DNA from: an uncultured Bacteroidales bacterium
GTDB taxonomy: Bacteria; Bacteroidota; Bacteroidia; Bacteroidales; UBA932
Reading direction: 5' to 3'
Length of the DNA: 64,000 nucleotides
NCBI GenBank assembly: GCA_900316955.1
Contig: ONEX01000011.1
Coordinates: 62,001 to 126,000 of the forward strand
In this document: positions 19,701 through 27,811 of the stretch, one piece after another
How the letters are laid out: the number at the start of each line of letters is the position of its first letter
Position numbering within the stretch: the stretch's first letter is position 1
Position numbers and translations under genes: made by a program
The notes under the pieces: model-generated
What the model saw: the letters and a program-made list of their open reading frames with translations, nothing else
What the model was told of the DNA's origin: nothing
The model's database searches: none

Positions 19701-20014
19701 GTCACGACGACTTCGTCGAGCGTCATGGCATCTTCCTCCATGGTGATGTCCATCTTGTTTCCCGTGACGGGGGCCTTGACGGACTTCATACCGAAGAGGT
19801 AGAAGGAGAGGGTCTGTCCTGGTCTTGCGCTGATGGTGAAGACACCATCGGATCCCGTGACAACGCCCAGCGTCGTGCCATCGACAACAACAGAGACGCC
19901 GGCCACCGGTTCACCTTTCGTATCGGTGATGGTACCGGTAACCTGCTGTCCCTGTGCGTAAGCTGCCGTAATGACAGCCAGAAGGCACGCCATGAACAGT
20001 TTTACTTTTTTCAT
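16784..20014 (-). CDS. SusC/RagA-type TonB-dependent outer-membrane transporter (left locus)
   Basis: A 1076-residue SusC. Order: signal peptide; a carboxypeptidase-regulatory-like domain ('VTGTITDTKGEPVAGVSVVVDGT'); a TonB plug ('NVTTALSGKVAGMQVS', 'VVIRGYSSINGNNQPLYVIDGI', 'DIESLTVLKGAAATALYGSRAANGVIVITT'); then a large beta-barrel ending in 'GFNLNIKF'. It imports oligosaccharides or peptides with its SusD lid. The start at 20014 is preferred over the in-frame ATG at 20020 because it aligns with the start of the right-hand susC. In this orientation I see no clear promoter immediately upstream, which fits an 'off' state of the proposed switch. Confidence 0.93.
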   Translation of the reverse strand: MKKVKLFMACLLAVITAAYAQGQQVTGTITDTKGEPVAGVSVVVDGTTLGVVTGSDGVFTISARPGQTLSFYLFGMKSVKAPVTGNKMDITMEEDAMTLDEVVVTAMGITRSEKTLGYAATTVKNEELAGQHATNVTTALSGKVAGMQVSTTTTDPGASVNVVIRGYSSINGNNQPLYVIDGIVVGGMGTLASEDIESLTVLKGAAATALYGSRAANGVIVITTRQGKRGSDRNFTIEYSGGLEARQVSLLPIFQNDFGQGWNGTQTFIENGSWGPHFDGSMQLYGPIWNGQQLIHKYEAVPNNIRDFFEIGMNQKHSISMSGASKDQSMTYYLSYSLADDDGIIPSNKDHYRRNTIAMRNSYTPVDWLKLSSQINFATSQTQSVGMFQGTSVIDGLYEFPRDISMVDLKDLPAAFNSPEAYLTPYGITSPYWAIENRYDNTAQKNIFGKIQLDVKPVKPVTLTYRYSFYHRDYDYKSGAPQIALDDSKIWDNMGYAPKNMNEDGSVYAQYYRQYEINHDFMASYSDKFVDERFSVDAVAGLNINERYNTSMTGQADILTINTGFWNLSNGATKTTLSDSQSKRRLIGLFGDVTLGWDETLFLELTARNDWSSTLPLDNNNYFYPGATLSAIFTNWLPKNDVLSFGKIRLAYGKTGNDAGVYNTYPTFTQAGFAGTYGSDILRFPINSVNAFRRGYSLASQTLKPEMTTEFEMGANLQFFNGRIGVDAAFYNRLTSDQIFSISMEPATGYSSMVANAGDVRNKGVELLFDFIPVQTRDFKWDISVNWAKNWSKVESLPEEIGGKLQLDGFSTSAVKDQVYMYAEVGQPFGTYWTYVPRYVSDQQYLGTDETTGKPIPNPDYDPTGKNVGKLIVDENGQIVMSDALTPTGYNANYDWTGGITTSVTYKNFSFSAALDIRKGGKMFSRSKNIMEFTGNGFVTTYNERRPFVIPNSVQMIEDNTFVENTTPIYLSDSSYQNYFDEFGGTEGRLFYFIDRDFVKIRNISLTYSLPKKWIGPFTGVSLSAFVNNAFTWTAKNNYYVDPETTNEGTDVGGLFGETYVNPTCRIYGFNLNIKF

Positions 20015-20094
20015 AAGCATGAAAAGTTTAGTTAAACATAAATATTGATAGTTTTTTCATTTGCAGTGGAAACACGCATAAACGGACGTTTTTC
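20001..20094. repeat. Left inverted repeat of the susC switch (crossover-like core plus shared leader)
   Basis: Contains the core AAACGGACGTTTTTC (20080-20094), the exact reverse complement of 21068-21082. The 18-base leader block at 20028-20045 is the exact inverse of 21118-21135. After that comes a start-codon region that is nearly identical to the other copy when inverted. Core-to-leader spacing is 34 bp here and 35 bp on the right. The core has palindromic arms (AAACG / CGTTT) around a two-base centre, as expected for a serine-recombinase crossover site. Confidence 0.75.
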
Positions 20095-20137
20095 GGGTAT
20101 GGTTTTCCCTGATGTTAGACTTAAACTTTGAAACCTC

Positions 20138-20734
20138 ATGAATTACGCCTACATCCGCGTCAGTACGCAGATTCAATCGTACGACGGACAGCACTACGAA
20201 ATCGAAAAGTGGTGCAAGAGACGAAATATCGGCATCGACCGATGGGTACAGGAAAAGGTCTCCGGCAGCAAGGACTGGAGTGAAAGGACCCTCGGAATCC
20301 TGATCAAACGGATGAGACAGGGAGATTTGCTGGTGTGCGCGGAACTATCCCGCTTAGGTAGGAATATGATGATGGTGATGTCCATTCTGAATGTATGTTC
20401 CAGGAAGGGAATACACGTCTATTCAATCAAGGACCATTTTGAACTGTCAGATGACCTGCAGTCAAAAATCGTGGCCTTCGCTTTTTCGCTGGCGGCAGAA
20501 ATTGAACGGAATCTCATTTCACAGCGGACCCGTGAGGCGTTGGCTGCCAAGAAAGCGGCCGGTGTCCGGCTGGGAAGGCCGGAGGGATCGTCATCCAAGC
20601 GAAAGAGGTTTGAAGAAAGACTTCCCGAAATCCTTCGGATGCGCGAGCAGGGAATCTGTATGGAATCCATCGCCAGGATGATGGATATTCACAAAAATAC
20701 GCTTTACCGGTATATGAAAGGAATCCGCTTGTAA
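20138..20734 (+). CDS. Serine recombinase (Mpi/Hin-like DNA invertase)
   Basis: A 198-residue site-specific serine recombinase. The resolvase domain begins MNYAYIRVST with the nucleophile Ser9; 'SRLGRN' (71-76) carries the conserved arginines; 'AEIERNLISQRTREALAAKKAAGVRLGRPEG' is the E-helix and linker; residues about 170-196 ('SIARMMDIHKNTLYRYMKG') form the HTH DNA-binding domain. Size and architecture match DNA invertases such as Hin and the Bacteroides master invertase Mpi. It lies inside a roughly 1 kb segment flanked by inverted crossover-like sites between two susC genes. A weak -7-like AAACTTTG (20123-20130) precedes it. Base composition is more AT-rich than the flanking susC genes. 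Confidence 0.93.
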   Translation: MNYAYIRVSTQIQSYDGQHYEIEKWCKRRNIGIDRWVQEKVSGSKDWSERTLGILIKRMRQGDLLVCAELSRLGRNMMMVMSILNVCSRKGIHVYSIKDHFELSDDLQSKIVAFAFSLAAEIERNLISQRTREALAAKKAAGVRLGRPEGSSSKRKRFEERLPEILRMREQGICMESIARMMDIHKNTLYRYMKGIRL

Positions 20735-21067
20735 ATAAGAGAGGGGATACGGAAGCAGCGAAACAGAATCTTCAGGATTGGCCAGGCAAGTCGTTCAAAA
20801 GGCGAAACGAGGTGTCTGGAGGGTACGATTTCCCGCTTTTTATGCGAATAAAACGAAAAAAATGCAAAAAAATAGAGGGCTTATAAATCAAAACAATTTT
20901 TTATTCAATTTATTTAATTAATTACGATTTGTAAGATATTGTTTGTATTTTGGTTTTAGATTATTTCCAGCAATGAGGTAAAACACTATTTTATAATCCA
21001 TTATAGGCCACCGGGATGATTTTGATTTGTAGTTTTTATTTTCAAACTTTGCAGTTGGATTAGTAGT
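20735..21067. other. AT-rich non-coding part of the proposed invertible segment
   Basis: There is no credible coding sequence in these 333 bases. The stretch 20840-20990 is very AT-rich. I see no strong terminator after the recombinase gene, so read-through toward the right-hand susC is possible. The only recognisable element is the promoter-like sequence at 21021-21051. Confidence 0.6.
21021..21051 (+). promoter_or_regulatory. Promoter-like sequence inside the proposed invertible segment, facing the right susC
   Basis: TTTG (21021-21024), 19 bases, then AAACTTTG (21044-21051; one mismatch to TAnnTTTG). Transcription would start near 21058, cross the core site at 21068-21082 and read into the shared susC leader. 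The left end of the segment has no equivalent outward-facing match. Confidence 0.5.
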
Positions 21068-21165
21068 GAAAAACGTCCGTTTTTGATTGTATTCGATACA
21101 AAGAACGTGATTTAATTATATTTATGTTTAACTAACCTTATCAAGCTTATGAAAAAAATGAAACT
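21068..21165. repeat. Right inverted repeat of the susC switch
   Basis: The core GAAAAACGTCCGTTT (21068-21082) has palindromic arms AAAAACG/CGTTTTT around the dinucleotide TC. The leader block ATATTTATGTTTAACTAA (21118-21135) and the first codons of susC (ATGAAAAAA...AAACTTTTT) repeat the left copy in inverted orientation. The asymmetric TC/GA centre sets the two cores in opposite orientation, the arrangement that yields inversion rather than deletion. Confidence 0.75.
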
Positions 21166-24100
21166 TTTTTTCATGACTGCTGCGATTCTGCTTGCGTCGG
21201 TGTCAACCTTCGCGCAGAATATCTCCATCAGCGGTACGGTGACCGACCTCACGGGAGCCGCCCTTGAAGGAGCAGCGGTGATCGTTGACGGTACCAGCAA
21301 TGGCGTCATTACCGGTGCAGATGGCCGATACTCCATCAACGCTCCGTCGAACGCCGTCCTGTCCGTCACGTACATCGGCTTCGTCGGCCAGAAGATTCCT
21401 GTGGAAGGACGTCGTATCATCAACGTCGTCATGGAAGAGGACACCAATCTGCTGGACGAAACCATCGTCGTCGCTTTCGGTACGACCACGAAGGAGGCCT
21501 TCACCGGCTCCGCGGCCGTGATGAAAGCCGATGAACTGCAGAAGCGCGCGACGACCAATGTTACCAACGCCCTGGTCGGCCAGGTGGCCGGTCTCCAGAT
21601 GAAAGGTGCCTCCGGCGCCCCGGGTGCCGGCAGCGGTAGCATCAACATCCGCGGTATCTCCTCCCTGTCCGCTTCGACCGATCCGCTCGTCATCGTCGAC
21701 GGCGCTCCGTATCCGGCCAGCCTGACCAACATCCCGCAGAGTGACATCGAGAGCGTCACCGTCCTGAAGGATGCGGCCTCCGCCGCCCTGTACGGTGCCC
21801 GTGGCGCCGCCGGCGTCATCCTCGTGACCACCAAGCGCAGCCGTTCCCGCGACGCGCAGGTCAATGTCGATATGCGCGTGGGTGTGAACAGCCGCGGCGT
21901 CCAGGACTACGACGTCATCACCGAGCCCGGCCAGTTCTACGAGGCTTACTATGCCGCGCTGAACAATTATTTCCTCTCGACCGGCTCCACGCCCGCGAAC
22001 GCTTTCGCAAGCGCGAACCGTAACATGATGAACCAGCTCGGTTACAATGTCTATACGTTCCCGGAGGGCCAGTACCTCGTCGGCAGCAACGGCAAGCTGA
22101 ACCCGAACGCCACCCTCGGCCGTTCGTACAAGTTCAACGGTGAGACCTACTATCTGCAGCCGGACAACTGGACCAAGCTCGCTTACAAGAACGCCGTCCG
22201 TCAGGACTACAATGTTTCCGTCAACGGCGGTACCGACCGCGGTCACTTCTATGCCTCCCTCGGTTATCTCAATGAGGATGGTATCATCGAGTACTCCGGT
22301 TACCAGCGTCTCTCCGCCCGCATCCGGGCCGACTACCAGGTGAAGAAGTGGGTCAGAATCGGCGCGAATGTCGGTTTCACCCAGTCCAACCAGCAGTCCA
22401 ACCCGAACATGAGCACCGACTGGGGTTCGACCAACCTGATGTACTACACGACCTACATCGCCCCGATCTATCCGGTGTATGTCCGCGTCATGGATGCGAA
22501 CGGCAACCCGATCATCCGTACCGACGAGTTCGGTCACGAGCAGTATGACTACGGTGTGGCCGCCACCAACTACGGCATGGGCCGTGGCTTCATGCAGACC
22601 GGTAACCCCTTTGGTTCCAACCGCTACAACAAGGTGTACAACGAGGGCCGCAACATGACCGGCACCTTCACCGCCGACTTCGACATCACGAGCTTCCTCA
22701 AGGCGACCGTCCAGTCGACCATCAACTGGGGACAGACCCTGTCCACCAGCTATGACAACCCGTACTACGGCCCGAAGGTCGGTGTCAACGGCGAACTCTA
22801 CAAGGGTTCCTCCAACAACCTGCGTTTCAACCAGCTCCAGACCCTCACCTACTACGACACGTTCGGCAATCACAATGTCAACGTGCTGGTCGGTCACGAG
22901 TACTACAAGACGCAGGGCAAGAGCATGGGCATCACCGCACAGGGTGGTTTCTCCCCGGAAATCCTCGAGGTCAACGCCTTTGCGAACGTCCTTTATTCCG
23001 GCACTTCTTCCAGTGCGTCCAACTACAACGTCGAAGGTTACTTCATCAGCGCCCAGTATGACTATGACAAGAAATACTACGCTTCCGCTTCCTTCCGTCG
23101 GGACGCTTCCTCCACGTTTGACGTGAACCACCGCTGGGGTAACTTCTGGTCCGTGGGCGCCGCGTGGATCATGAACAAGGAGTCCTTCCTTTCCGGCGCC
23201 ACCTGGATCGACCAGCTCAAGCTCAAGGCTTCCATCGGTCAGCAGGGTAACGATAGCATCCGCTCCTACGCCTACATCGACACCTACACCCTGAACAAGG
23301 CCAGCGACACCACGATGTCCCCGGAATTCCGCACCATCGGTAATGAAAAGATCACGTGGGAGACCACGACCAACTCCAACATCGGTGTCGAGTACAGCTT
23401 CCTGAAGGGCCGGATCACCGGTAGCCTGGATGCGTACTTCAAGAAGACCGCCGACCTCCTCTTCTGGATTTCCATCCCTGAGTCCGGCGGTACCCGCGGT
23501 TACTACGGCAACGTCGGTGACATCGGCAACCGTGGTATCGAGTTCACCTACAACTTCACCCCGGTCCGCACCAACAATTTCGAGTGGAACATCGGCGGCA
23601 ACATCTCCACCAACTATGCGTGGATCCTCGCCCTGCCTGAGTCCAAGCTCGCCGGTAACGAAGGTTACTATGAGAGCAACTACTGGTGGACCCCGGGCGG
23701 CGTGATGCGCGACTACATGACCTACGAGTATGCCGGCTTCGACGAGGAGACGGGTCAGGCCCTCTACTGGTACGACGAGGATCTGAGCCCCGCCGGCGGC
23801 AAGGAAGGTGTTACCGACAACATCACCAACAAGCCCGGTAAGAATCACTCCGGCAAGACCAACACCCTCGGCCAGGCTTCCCGCTATACCCACGGTTCCC
23901 TGCTTCCGAAGTTCTTCGGCGGTCTGAATACATCGTTCCGCCTCGGCAACTTCGACTTCAGCGCTACCTTCGACTATCAGGTCGGCGGTAAGATCACCGA
24001 CAGCGTGTACTCCAAGCTGATGACTCCGCCTGCGTCCGGTTCCGATGCCGGTTACAATTACCATAAGGACATTTTCAAGTCCTGGACGAAGGAGAATCCC

Positions 24101-24400
24101 AACACCGACATCCCTCGTTGGCAGTATGGTGACCAGTATACGATGGCCGGCGACCGTTCCCTGACCGACGCCAGCTATTTCAACTTCCAGTCCGTGGCGC
24201 TCGGTTACAACGTCCCGGTCGCCCGCCTGGGCATCGACAAGGTTGTCAGCCGCATCCGCGTGTATGTCGTCGGTGAGAACCTCGGCTACATCTCCGCTCG
24301 CAAGGGCTTCGATCCGCGTGCCTCTTTCTCCGGCACCTCCAGCACCAATGTCTATTCTCCCGTCCGCAATGTCTCGGGTGGTATTCAGGTTACTTTCTAA
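21149..24400 (+). CDS. SusC/RagA-type TonB-dependent outer-membrane transporter (right locus)
   Basis: A 1083-residue SusC with signal peptide, carboxypeptidase-regulatory-like domain ('ISISGTVTDLTGAALEGAAVIVDGT'), plug ('NVTNALVGQVAGLQMKG', 'INIRGISSLSASTDPLVIVDG', 'SDIESVTVLKDAASAALYGARGAAGVILVTTK') and a barrel ending 'VSGGIQVTF'. It heads an operon with susD (18 bp gap) and a large lipoprotein gene. The first codons and 5' leader closely match those of the left susC in inverted orientation, but the proteins diverge after the signal peptide. An outward-facing promoter-like sequence 98 bp upstream suggests this locus is the expressed one in the sequenced orientation. Confidence 0.95.
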   Translation: MKKMKLFFMTAAILLASVSTFAQNISISGTVTDLTGAALEGAAVIVDGTSNGVITGADGRYSINAPSNAVLSVTYIGFVGQKIPVEGRRIINVVMEEDTNLLDETIVVAFGTTTKEAFTGSAAVMKADELQKRATTNVTNALVGQVAGLQMKGASGAPGAGSGSINIRGISSLSASTDPLVIVDGAPYPASLTNIPQSDIESVTVLKDAASAALYGARGAAGVILVTTKRSRSRDAQVNVDMRVGVNSRGVQDYDVITEPGQFYEAYYAALNNYFLSTGSTPANAFASANRNMMNQLGYNVYTFPEGQYLVGSNGKLNPNATLGRSYKFNGETYYLQPDNWTKLAYKNAVRQDYNVSVNGGTDRGHFYASLGYLNEDGIIEYSGYQRLSARIRADYQVKKWVRIGANVGFTQSNQQSNPNMSTDWGSTNLMYYTTYIAPIYPVYVRVMDANGNPIIRTDEFGHEQYDYGVAATNYGMGRGFMQTGNPFGSNRYNKVYNEGRNMTGTFTADFDITSFLKATVQSTINWGQTLSTSYDNPYYGPKVGVNGELYKGSSNNLRFNQLQTLTYYDTFGNHNVNVLVGHEYYKTQGKSMGITAQGGFSPEILEVNAFANVLYSGTSSSASNYNVEGYFISAQYDYDKKYYASASFRRDASSTFDVNHRWGNFWSVGAAWIMNKESFLSGATWIDQLKLKASIGQQGNDSIRSYAYIDTYTLNKASDTTMSPEFRTIGNEKITWETTTNSNIGVEYSFLKGRITGSLDAYFKKTADLLFWISIPESGGTRGYYGNVGDIGNRGIEFTYNFTPVRTNNFEWNIGGNISTNYAWILALPESKLAGNEGYYESNYWWTPGGVMRDYMTYEYAGFDEETGQALYWYDEDLSPAGGKEGVTDNITNKPGKNHSGKTNTLGQASRYTHGSLLPKFFGGLNTSFRLGNFDFSATFDYQVGGKITDSVYSKLMTPPASGSDAGYNYHKDIFKSWTKENPNTDIPRWQYGDQYTMAGDRSLTDASYFNFQSVALGYNVPVARLGIDKVVSRIRVYVVGENLGYISARKGFDPRASFSGTSSTNVYSPVRNVSGGIQVTF

Positions 24401-24418
24401 TTTGAGGAGGATTTGATT

Positions 24419-26089
24419 ATGAAAAATATACTGAAACTCTCCCTGGTCTCCCTCGCTTCCCTGACGCTGGCCGCCGGCTGCATTCAGGAGACTTTCCCGC
24501 AGACCAGTTATGTCACGACGACCCAGGCGCAGGTTCCGGGCGCCATCGACCGTTTCGTCGATGCCATCACCGCCACGCTCTGCGGCTTCCCCAACTACGG
24601 CGGCGGCACCGATGCCAATGACTTCGGCTACCCGCGTTTCTACATCGCTTGGGATTCGATGGGCCAGGACATTGTCCAGCCCAACCTGACCAATGGTTGG
24701 TTCAACAGCTGGTACACGATCCGCAGTCTCGGTGGAACCACCGGGAACTCCCAGTATGCCTGGACGATCCTCTATGGACACATCAAGGCCTGCAACGCCG
24801 TTCTCGCTTCCGTGGGTGCTGAACCGGAAGACAACGCCCTGAAGCCGGGCGCCGGTATCGCCTACTTCTATCGTGCTTACTTCTACTTGGACCTCGCCCA
24901 GATGTTCGCCAACAAGCCCTGCTATGTCGACGGCGAAGCCGAGACCGTTCCGTGGGTGGATGAGACCACCACGGTCGAACAGCTCCGTGAGAATCCCCGC
25001 CTGAAGAACAAGGATATGTTCGATCACATCATCTCCGACCTCGACCACGCGGAAGAGTACCTTGCTTTCTATCACCGTGCGGACAAGTACACCCCCGACG
25101 TGTCTTGCGCTTATGGCCTGAAGGCCCGCGCCTACCTGCTGATGGGTGACTGGGCCAAGGCGAAAGAGTATGCCAAGAAGGCCCAGGCCGGTTACACCCT
25201 GATGGACGAGGCCGCTTATACCAGCTGGGAGACGGGCTTCAACACCCCGAACAGCTCCTGGATGCTCGGTATGACTTTCAAGTCCGACAACCCTTGCATC
25301 CAGGCCAACGAAGCTGACTCCAGTTGGGGTTCCTGGATGTGCATGGAAATCAACCCCGCCACTTCCGGTTGCGGTTATGCCGCCAACTACGGCCGTCCGA
25401 TCCACATCGACCGTCACCTCTATGAGACCGTTCCGGCTTCCGACTTCCGCAAGAAGTGCTTTGCCGATTTCGCCATCGACGGCATGGGCGAAGAGGAGGC
25501 TATTGCCGCCCTTTCCGCCTACACCAAGCATCCGGACTGGATCTACGAGACCAACGCGGGCAACGGCAACCCGAACGGTGGTACGAACTTCAAGTTCCGT
25601 ACGGCCGGCGGTGAAGCCGGACGCAACAACCAGTACATCGGTTTCGTCGTGGCTGTCCCGATGATGCGTGTCGAGGAAATGTACCTGATCGAGGCGGAGG
25701 CCGCCGGCCGGATGAACGAGGCCGAAGGCATCGCCCTTCTGACCGCCTTCGCGAAGACCCGTGACGCGGAATATGTCTATGGTACGCACAACGAGGCTTA
25801 CTACAACAAGACCACCAGCGCGTTCATCAACGAGATCTGGTGGCAGCGGAGAATCGAATTCTGGGGCGAGGGCTTGGCCACCAAGGACATCAAGCGTCTC
25901 CAGAAGGGTGTCATCCGCAGCTATCCGGGTACCAACCACTACGAGACGAACCGCTACAACAAGGAAACGACCCCCGACTGGATGAACTTCTGCATCGTTC
26001 AGACCGAGACCAACTACAACACGGCCTGCACCAACAATCCGGAGCCGGATTATCCGCTGAAGGATTCTGAAGAGGTTACGACATTCTAA
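24419..26089 (+). CDS. SusD/RagB-family outer-membrane lipoprotein
   Basis: A 556-residue lipoprotein (lipobox LAAGC). N-terminal 'IQETFPQTSYVTTTQAQ' and 'WDSMGQDIVQPNLTNGWFNSWYT' are followed by the helical TPR-like core ('AWTILYGHIKACNAVLASVG', 'GIAYFYRAYFYLDLAQMFANKPCYVDG', 'CAYGLKARAYLLMGDWAKAKEYAKKA'). The C terminus has 'MRVEEMYLIEAEAAGRMNEAEGIALL' and 'FINEIWWQRRIEFWGEGLATKDIKRL', standard for SusD. I chose the ATG at 24419, which has AGGAGG about 10 bases upstream, over an in-frame TTG six bases earlier. It acts as the lid of the adjacent SusC. Confidence 0.93.
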   Translation: MKNILKLSLVSLASLTLAAGCIQETFPQTSYVTTTQAQVPGAIDRFVDAITATLCGFPNYGGGTDANDFGYPRFYIAWDSMGQDIVQPNLTNGWFNSWYTIRSLGGTTGNSQYAWTILYGHIKACNAVLASVGAEPEDNALKPGAGIAYFYRAYFYLDLAQMFANKPCYVDGEAETVPWVDETTTVEQLRENPRLKNKDMFDHIISDLDHAEEYLAFYHRADKYTPDVSCAYGLKARAYLLMGDWAKAKEYAKKAQAGYTLMDEAAYTSWETGFNTPNSSWMLGMTFKSDNPCIQANEADSSWGSWMCMEINPATSGCGYAANYGRPIHIDRHLYETVPASDFRKKCFADFAIDGMGEEEAIAALSAYTKHPDWIYETNAGNGNPNGGTNFKFRTAGGEAGRNNQYIGFVVAVPMMRVEEMYLIEAEAAGRMNEAEGIALLTAFAKTRDAEYVYGTHNEAYYNKTTSAFINEIWWQRRIEFWGEGLATKDIKRLQKGVIRSYPGTNHYETNRYNKETTPDWMNFCIVQTETNYNTACTNNPEPDYPLKDSEEVTTF

Positions 26090-26104
26090 TTCAATGCAAA
26101 GAAT

Positions 26105-27760
26105 ATGAAAAGATTAGCATACATTTCCCTGGCGTTCTTCGCCACGGCGGCTCTTTTCTCCTGCACAGAAAAGTCCACGTATGAGCCCGGTCCCCAGGCA
26201 AGCGGTGCGCAGTACTATTTCTCTTCGGACCAGGCGACGTCGGTCAACATCAGCCATACGACGCAGTCCGTCAGCATTGACGTCTTCCGTCTCGAGACCG
26301 GATCGGCCTCCACGGCGACCGTCTCCGTTGTCGACGAGTCCGGCCTCATCTCCAGCGCCTCTTCTGTGACCGCGAACTTCGCGGCCGGCAGCAACAAGGC
26401 TACGCTCACCTTCCCGATCACGCCTTCGGATTGGGAGTTCGCCAAGAACTACCCCGTCAACTTCACGATCTTCGACGAGAGCACTCCTTACGGAAAGTCC
26501 GAGCTGACGGTTACCTACAAGTATCCGACCCCGCTCAAGTCCCTCGGCAAAGCCCAGCTCACCGAGAACTACTTCACCGGTCAGACGTTCACGCCCCAGG
26601 TGTACCAGAGCGAGATCGACCCGAACGAGTACCATATCCAGAAATTCATGGGAGCCAAGTCCGAGGACCTGATCATCCACGTGACCAAGGCTGGTGACAA
26701 GTTCGGCAACGTCTCCTTCACCCAGGCCGGCCTGGTCTACTTCGACGATGCGTGGTCGGGAATTACCTATGCGGACGTCAATTCGGGCGGTAAACCCGAA
26801 CAGCATATCGATGTCTGCCACCCCGCCGGTTTCAGGACGTATTCGACTGACGAGTCCAAATGGGCGGGCAGCAAGGTGGTCCTGTTCCAGGACAATGGCA
26901 TTCCGGCTGTCGTCGAAATCGCTCCGTACTATTATATCTCCGGACTGGGTGGTTGGGACCAGACGCAGACTCCTGCGAACATTGTCATCATTTTCCCGGG
27001 TTATGAGCCCAAGGACTATGCCGTGGAGGCCACCTATGCGGGTCTCTTCACGGAGAGTGACGGTACCGTCTACGGAGAGGCGTCTGTGACCCTCGGTGTC
27101 GATCTCGAAGGCGGTGTCGCCGTCATCGTGCCCGGCGCCGACGAGGATGCCATTGCCGCCGGTGTCGAGAAGCTCGCTTCCGACGAAGCCGTCGCTTTCA
27201 GCGGTTCGACAGTCCGGGTTCCGCTTCCCAAGGATGTACAGACCGGTTTCTACACGATCGTCGTCGGTGGCGTTGCCGAAGATGTGGTCCAGGCGGTCGA
27301 CGCCGTGCCCTTCTATTATCAGGGCGGTCCCCTCGATTGGGATTGGCTGCTCGGCGACTGGGGCGCTTACGACTACAACCTGTCCGAGCGGGTCGTGGAA
27401 GGCGATCCCTATGGGATGACCATCGCCAAGGTGGATGACACCCACATTAAGATCGGCAACCTCTGGGGCACCGAAGCCGAGTTTGACGCTGTCGTCGATT
27501 TCGACGCCATGACCATCACGATTCCGGGCAACCAGTTTGCGTATCACGATTCCGGTGTCGACGGAGACTGCAATTTCGTGGCCGTCGATCCGGAGAACGA
27601 GTTTGACACTTTCGAGGACCTGACGACCCCGGTGATCGTCAAGATGACGCCCGGCGGCCTCGTCATTGACAACTACGATTTCCTCATCACGAGTGGCAAA
27701 TACAAGGGTTATACCTATGACGGTGGTATCCGTACGACCATGTTCAAGCCGCTCCCCTAA
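26105..27760 (+). CDS. Large surface lipoprotein of the right SusCD locus, function unknown
   Basis: A 551-residue lipoprotein (lipobox ALFSC). The first ~140 residues after the signal look like a Calx-beta/Ig-type beta-sandwich ('VNISHTTQSVSIDVFRLETGSASTATVSVVDESG'). The middle has tandem beta-rich segments. The C-terminal part ('LLGDWGAYDYNLSERVVEG...DTHIKIGNLWGTEAEFDAVVDFDAMTITIPG') resembles the lipocalin-like 'D-W' domain found in many accessory lipoproteins of SusCD loci. No catalytic signature is visible. As the third gene of the operon (15 bp after susD) it is most likely a surface substrate-binding protein. It is followed by a good terminator. Confidence 0.6.
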   Translation: MKRLAYISLAFFATAALFSCTEKSTYEPGPQASGAQYYFSSDQATSVNISHTTQSVSIDVFRLETGSASTATVSVVDESGLISSASSVTANFAAGSNKATLTFPITPSDWEFAKNYPVNFTIFDESTPYGKSELTVTYKYPTPLKSLGKAQLTENYFTGQTFTPQVYQSEIDPNEYHIQKFMGAKSEDLIIHVTKAGDKFGNVSFTQAGLVYFDDAWSGITYADVNSGGKPEQHIDVCHPAGFRTYSTDESKWAGSKVVLFQDNGIPAVVEIAPYYYISGLGGWDQTQTPANIVIIFPGYEPKDYAVEATYAGLFTESDGTVYGEASVTLGVDLEGGVAVIVPGADEDAIAAGVEKLASDEAVAFSGSTVRVPLPKDVQTGFYTIVVGGVAEDVVQAVDAVPFYYQGGPLDWDWLLGDWGAYDYNLSERVVEGDPYGMTIAKVDDTHIKIGNLWGTEAEFDAVVDFDAMTITIPGNQFAYHDSGVDGDCNFVAVDPENEFDTFEDLTTPVIVKMTPGGLVIDNYDFLITSGKYKGYTYDGGIRTTMFKPLP

Positions 27761-27779
27761 CAGGTGATGCTTACGAATT

Positions 27780-27811
27780 CAGGGCGACCCTTGCGGGCCG
27801 CCCTGTTTTTT
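27780..27811 (+). terminator. Rho-independent terminator of the right susCD operon
   Basis: CAGGGCG-A-CCC, loop TTGC, GGG-C-CGCCCTG (one mismatch) followed by six T at 27806-27811. The A-rich complement also lets it serve the convergent gene ending at 27810. Confidence 0.8.

Noticed and set aside
20080-21082. Deletion (resolvase-type) rather than inversion between the two core sites
   Set aside because: The cores carry opposite central dinucleotides (GA and TC on the plus strand), placing them in inverted orientation, which predicts inversion.
21203-25939. Very long open frame on the minus strand (about 1578 codons) across the right susC and susD
   Set aside because: It is antisense to two clear genes and its translation is repetitive Val/Gly/Arg/Asp-rich sequence, typical of the shadow frame of GC-rich DNA; no motif or signal was seen.
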